From: Candidatus Tachikawaea gelatinosa
GTDB lineage: Bacteria > Pseudomonadota > Gammaproteobacteria > Enterobacterales > Enterobacteriaceae
Assembly (NCBI RefSeq): GCF_000828815.1
Contig: NZ_AP014521.1
Span: forward strand, 466,001-530,000
Direction: 5' to 3'
Length of the DNA stretch: 64,000 nucleotides
Shown here piece after piece: positions 62,105 through 64,000 of this stretch. Each line of letters begins with the position of its first letter. The stretch's first letter is position 1. Under the pieces are notes generated by a model. The model saw only the letters and a program-made list of their open reading frames with translations, was not told the origin of the DNA and did no database searches. Made by a program: the position numbers and the translations under genes.

Positions 62105-63118
62105 ATGTCAAAATCTTCTATTAGTATTATAGGTGCAGGGTCATATGGAACTGCTTTAGCTATTACCTTAGCTAAAAATAATCAATATCCCATATTTTTA
62201 TGGGGGCATAACAAAATGCATTTAAAACAACTAGAAAAAAATCGCTGTAATCAATTATGTTTTCCAGAAATTTTTTTTCCTGATAATCTTATTGTTGAAT
62301 CTGATTTATCTAAAATAGTTGATATTAGCCCTACTTTGATTATTGTAGTTCCTAGTTATGCATTTAGTTCAATTCTAAAAAAAATAAAACCTCTCTTAAA
62401 AAGAGAGTCTAAAATATTATGGGCTACAAAAGGATTAGAACAAGGTACAGGACTTTTGTTACATGATGTTGCAAAAAAAATTCTGGGTAATATGATTCCT
62501 TTAGCTATTATATCAGGTCCAACGTTTGCTAAAGAATTAGCTTTAGGTTTGCCAACAGCTATTTCGTTAGCTTCGTTTAATGAAAATTTTGCAGAATATT
62601 TGCAAAAAAAATTGTATTGTGGGAAAAATTTTCGTATTTATAAAAATTCTGATTGTATTGGAGTACAAGTAGGTGGAATCGTTAAAAATATTATTGCTAT
62701 TGGGGCCGGTATATCTGATAGCATTGGTTTTGGAGCAAATGCAAGAACCGCTTTAATTACAAGAGGTTTGGCAGAAATGAGTCGTTTAGGAATTGCTTTA
62801 GGAGCAAAATCAAACACCTTTATGGGAATGGCAGGTTTAGGCGATTTAGTTCTTAGTTGTACAGATGATCAATCAAGAAATAGAAGGTTCGGAAAGTTAT
62901 TAGGTAAAGGAAACAGCACTTATACAGCAAAAAAAATAATTGGTCAAGTAATTGAAGGTTATCAAAGTACAAAAGAAGTTTGGATGTTATCACAAAACTT
63001 AAAAATTGATATGCCAATCACTGAACAAATTTATCAAATTTTATATTCTAATAAATCAGTACAAGAAGCAGTGTTAAATTTATTACAAAGAAAACAAAAA
63101 GAAGAAGATCAGTATTAA
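62105..63118 (+). CDS. gpsA: Glycerol-3-phosphate dehydrogenase [NAD(P)+]
   Basis: Makes sn-glycerol-3-phosphate from DHAP for phospholipid synthesis. It has 337 residues (E. coli 339). Nucleotide loop [14 protein letters not shown], catalytic-lysine region [16 protein letters not shown], and [23 protein letters not shown] intact. Directly followed by cysE. Confidence 0.97.
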   Translation: MSKSSISIIGAGSYGTALAITLAKNNQYPIFLWGHNKMHLKQLEKNRCNQLCFPEIFFPDNLIVESDLSKIVDISPTLIIVVPSYAFSSILKKIKPLLKRESKILWATKGLEQGTGLLLHDVAKKILGNMIPLAIISGPTFAKELALGLPTAISLASFNENFAEYLQKKLYCGKNFRIYKNSDCIGVQVGGIVKNIIAIGAGISDSIGFGANARTALITRGLAEMSRLGIALGAKSNTFMGMAGLGDLVLSCTDDQSRNRRFGKLLGKGNSTYTAKKIIGQVIEGYQSTKEVWMLSQNLKIDMPITEQIYQILYSNKSVQEAVLNLLQRKQKEEDQY

Positions 63119-63163
63119 ATAATTTTTTTTATAAATAATTAAAAAATTATAAGAGAATAAATT

Positions 63164-64000
63164 ATGTTAGAAAAAAAAATAAAAAAAAAAATTTGGCAAA
63201 ATATTAAAAAAGAAACGCAATATTTATTGCATAATGAACCTATTTTAAAAGAATTTTTTTATAATATGGTATTAAAACATGAAAATTTTGATGATTCACT
63301 AAGTTATATTTTATCGTACAAATTATCTAAATTATCTATTATATCGTTAGTAACTTTTTATAATATTTTTAAGAAAATTTATAAAAAAAAACCATCAATT
63401 ATAAATTCTGCAATTTTAGATATTCAAGCGATATATAATAGAGACCCTCTAATAAATAAATATTCTACACCTTTTCTTCATTTCAAAGGTTTTCATGCAT
63501 TACAAATACATAGAATTAATAACTGGTTATGGAATAATAATAGACGTGAATTATCAATTTATTTACAAAATATAATGTCATCATTTTTTTCTATTGATAT
63601 TCATCCTGCAGCCCAAATTGGGTATGGGATAATGCTTGACCATGCGACAGGAATAGTGATAGGTTCTACTACTATTATAGAAAATAATGTATCAATTTTA
63701 CAATCTGTTACGCTGGGTGGAACTTACAAAAAAAGTGATTATCAAAAAAACAAAAATCGTCATCCTTTGATAAAAGAAGGCGTTTTTATCGGAGCAGGTG
63801 CAAAAATATTAGGTAATATTGAAATAGGAAAAAATTCAAAAATTGCGGCTGGTTCTGTTATATTAAAAACAGTTCCTCCTAATACTACAGCTGTAGGAGT
63901 TCCAGCACGCATTATTGAAAAATCAATAGTTAATAATAGTTTTTCAGAAAATAATAAACACCAAATTAGTATATTAATTTCAGGTTTTGAATATGGTGAT
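63164..64000 (+). CDS. cysE: Serine O-acetyltransferase, 3' end outside window
   Basis: Acetylates serine, the first step of cysteine synthesis. 279 residues are visible, running to the window edge; the last ones, FEYGD, match the E. coli C terminus FEYGDGI, so only a few residues are missing. N-terminal helical domain, then the left-handed beta-helix with HPAAQIGYGIMLDHATGIVIG and the catalytic histidine, and the GAGAKILGN repeat. The C terminus that mediates cysteine feedback and CysK binding appears kept. Confidence 0.96.
   Translation, partial: MLEKKIKKKIWQNIKKETQYLLHNEPILKEFFYNMVLKHENFDDSLSYILSYKLSKLSIISLVTFYNIFKKIYKKKPSIINSAILDIQAIYNRDPLINKYSTPFLHFKGFHALQIHRINNWLWNNNRRELSIYLQNIMSSFFSIDIHPAAQIGYGIMLDHATGIVIGSTTIIENNVSILQSVTLGGTYKKSDYQKNKNRHPLIKEGVFIGAGAKILGNIEIGKNSKIAAGSVILKTVPPNTTAVGVPARIIEKSIVNNSFSENNKHQISILISGFEYGD

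Overview
This is a very AT-rich, gene-dense stretch of a shrunken gammaproteobacterial chromosome. Gene content, protein sequences and local gene order match Buchnera aphidicola, the obligate aphid endosymbiont. Almost every protein is a clear, slightly shortened relative of an Escherichia coli protein, and E. coli neighbour pairs are kept (suf-lpp-tRNA Val-ribE, rpiA-fbaA-pgk-tktA-speB-speA-metK, murA-ibaG...ptsN, pyrE/dut/rpmBG/coaD, pykA/zwf, argS...aspS-yebC-ruvC, grxC-gpsA-cysE). No insertion sequence, prophage, CRISPR array or transferred island was seen. The species assignment is inference from content and style, not from a search.

Layout. 1-3.5 kb: end of trmB, pyrD, fabA, ydiK. 3.9-9.4 kb: complete Fe-S assembly operon sufABCDSE, then lpp and tRNA-Val(GAC). 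10-21 kb: ribE, ygfA, sugar-phosphate and glycolysis genes (rpiA, fbaA, pgk, tktA), polyamine genes speB-speA and divergent metK. 21-26.6 kb: obgE-rpmA-rplU, murA-ibaG, a decayed 1.4-kb spacer, ptsN. 26.6-31 kb: tldD and mreBCD. 31-37.3 kb: aroQ-accB-accC, yicC, pyrE, dut, rpmB-rpmG, coaD. 38-45 kb: all eight his genes as hisGDCBHAFI. 45.8-55 kb: ybiB, pykA, zwf, argS, aspS. 55-59.7 kb: yebC, ruvC, relics of ruvA and ruvB, mepM, yohD. 59.8-64 kb: lysA, yibN, grxC, gpsA and cysE, which runs off the edge.

The genes fit a nutrient-provisioning symbiont. Histidine (his), lysine (lysA), cysteine (cysE), aromatic (aroQ) and pyrimidine (pyrD, pyrE) synthesis sit beside a reduced core of glycolysis/pentose phosphate, translation, Fe-S assembly and a minimal envelope set (murA, mreBCD, mepM, lpp).

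The most interesting content is not a new gene cluster but genes caught mid-decay. coaD and mreD are each intact except for one missing base in a 10-nt homopolymer, so each needs polymerase slippage, ribosomal frameshifting or a sequence correction to be made. Long gene-poor spacers hold readable corpses: ruvA and ruvB (with ruvC still intact), cmoB, probably holA, and perhaps hpf. A strong intrinsic terminator sits in the his attenuator position upstream of hisG, but no His-rich leader peptide is visible. Several long perfect inverted repeats occur in spacers, notably a 42-bp palindrome between speA and metK.
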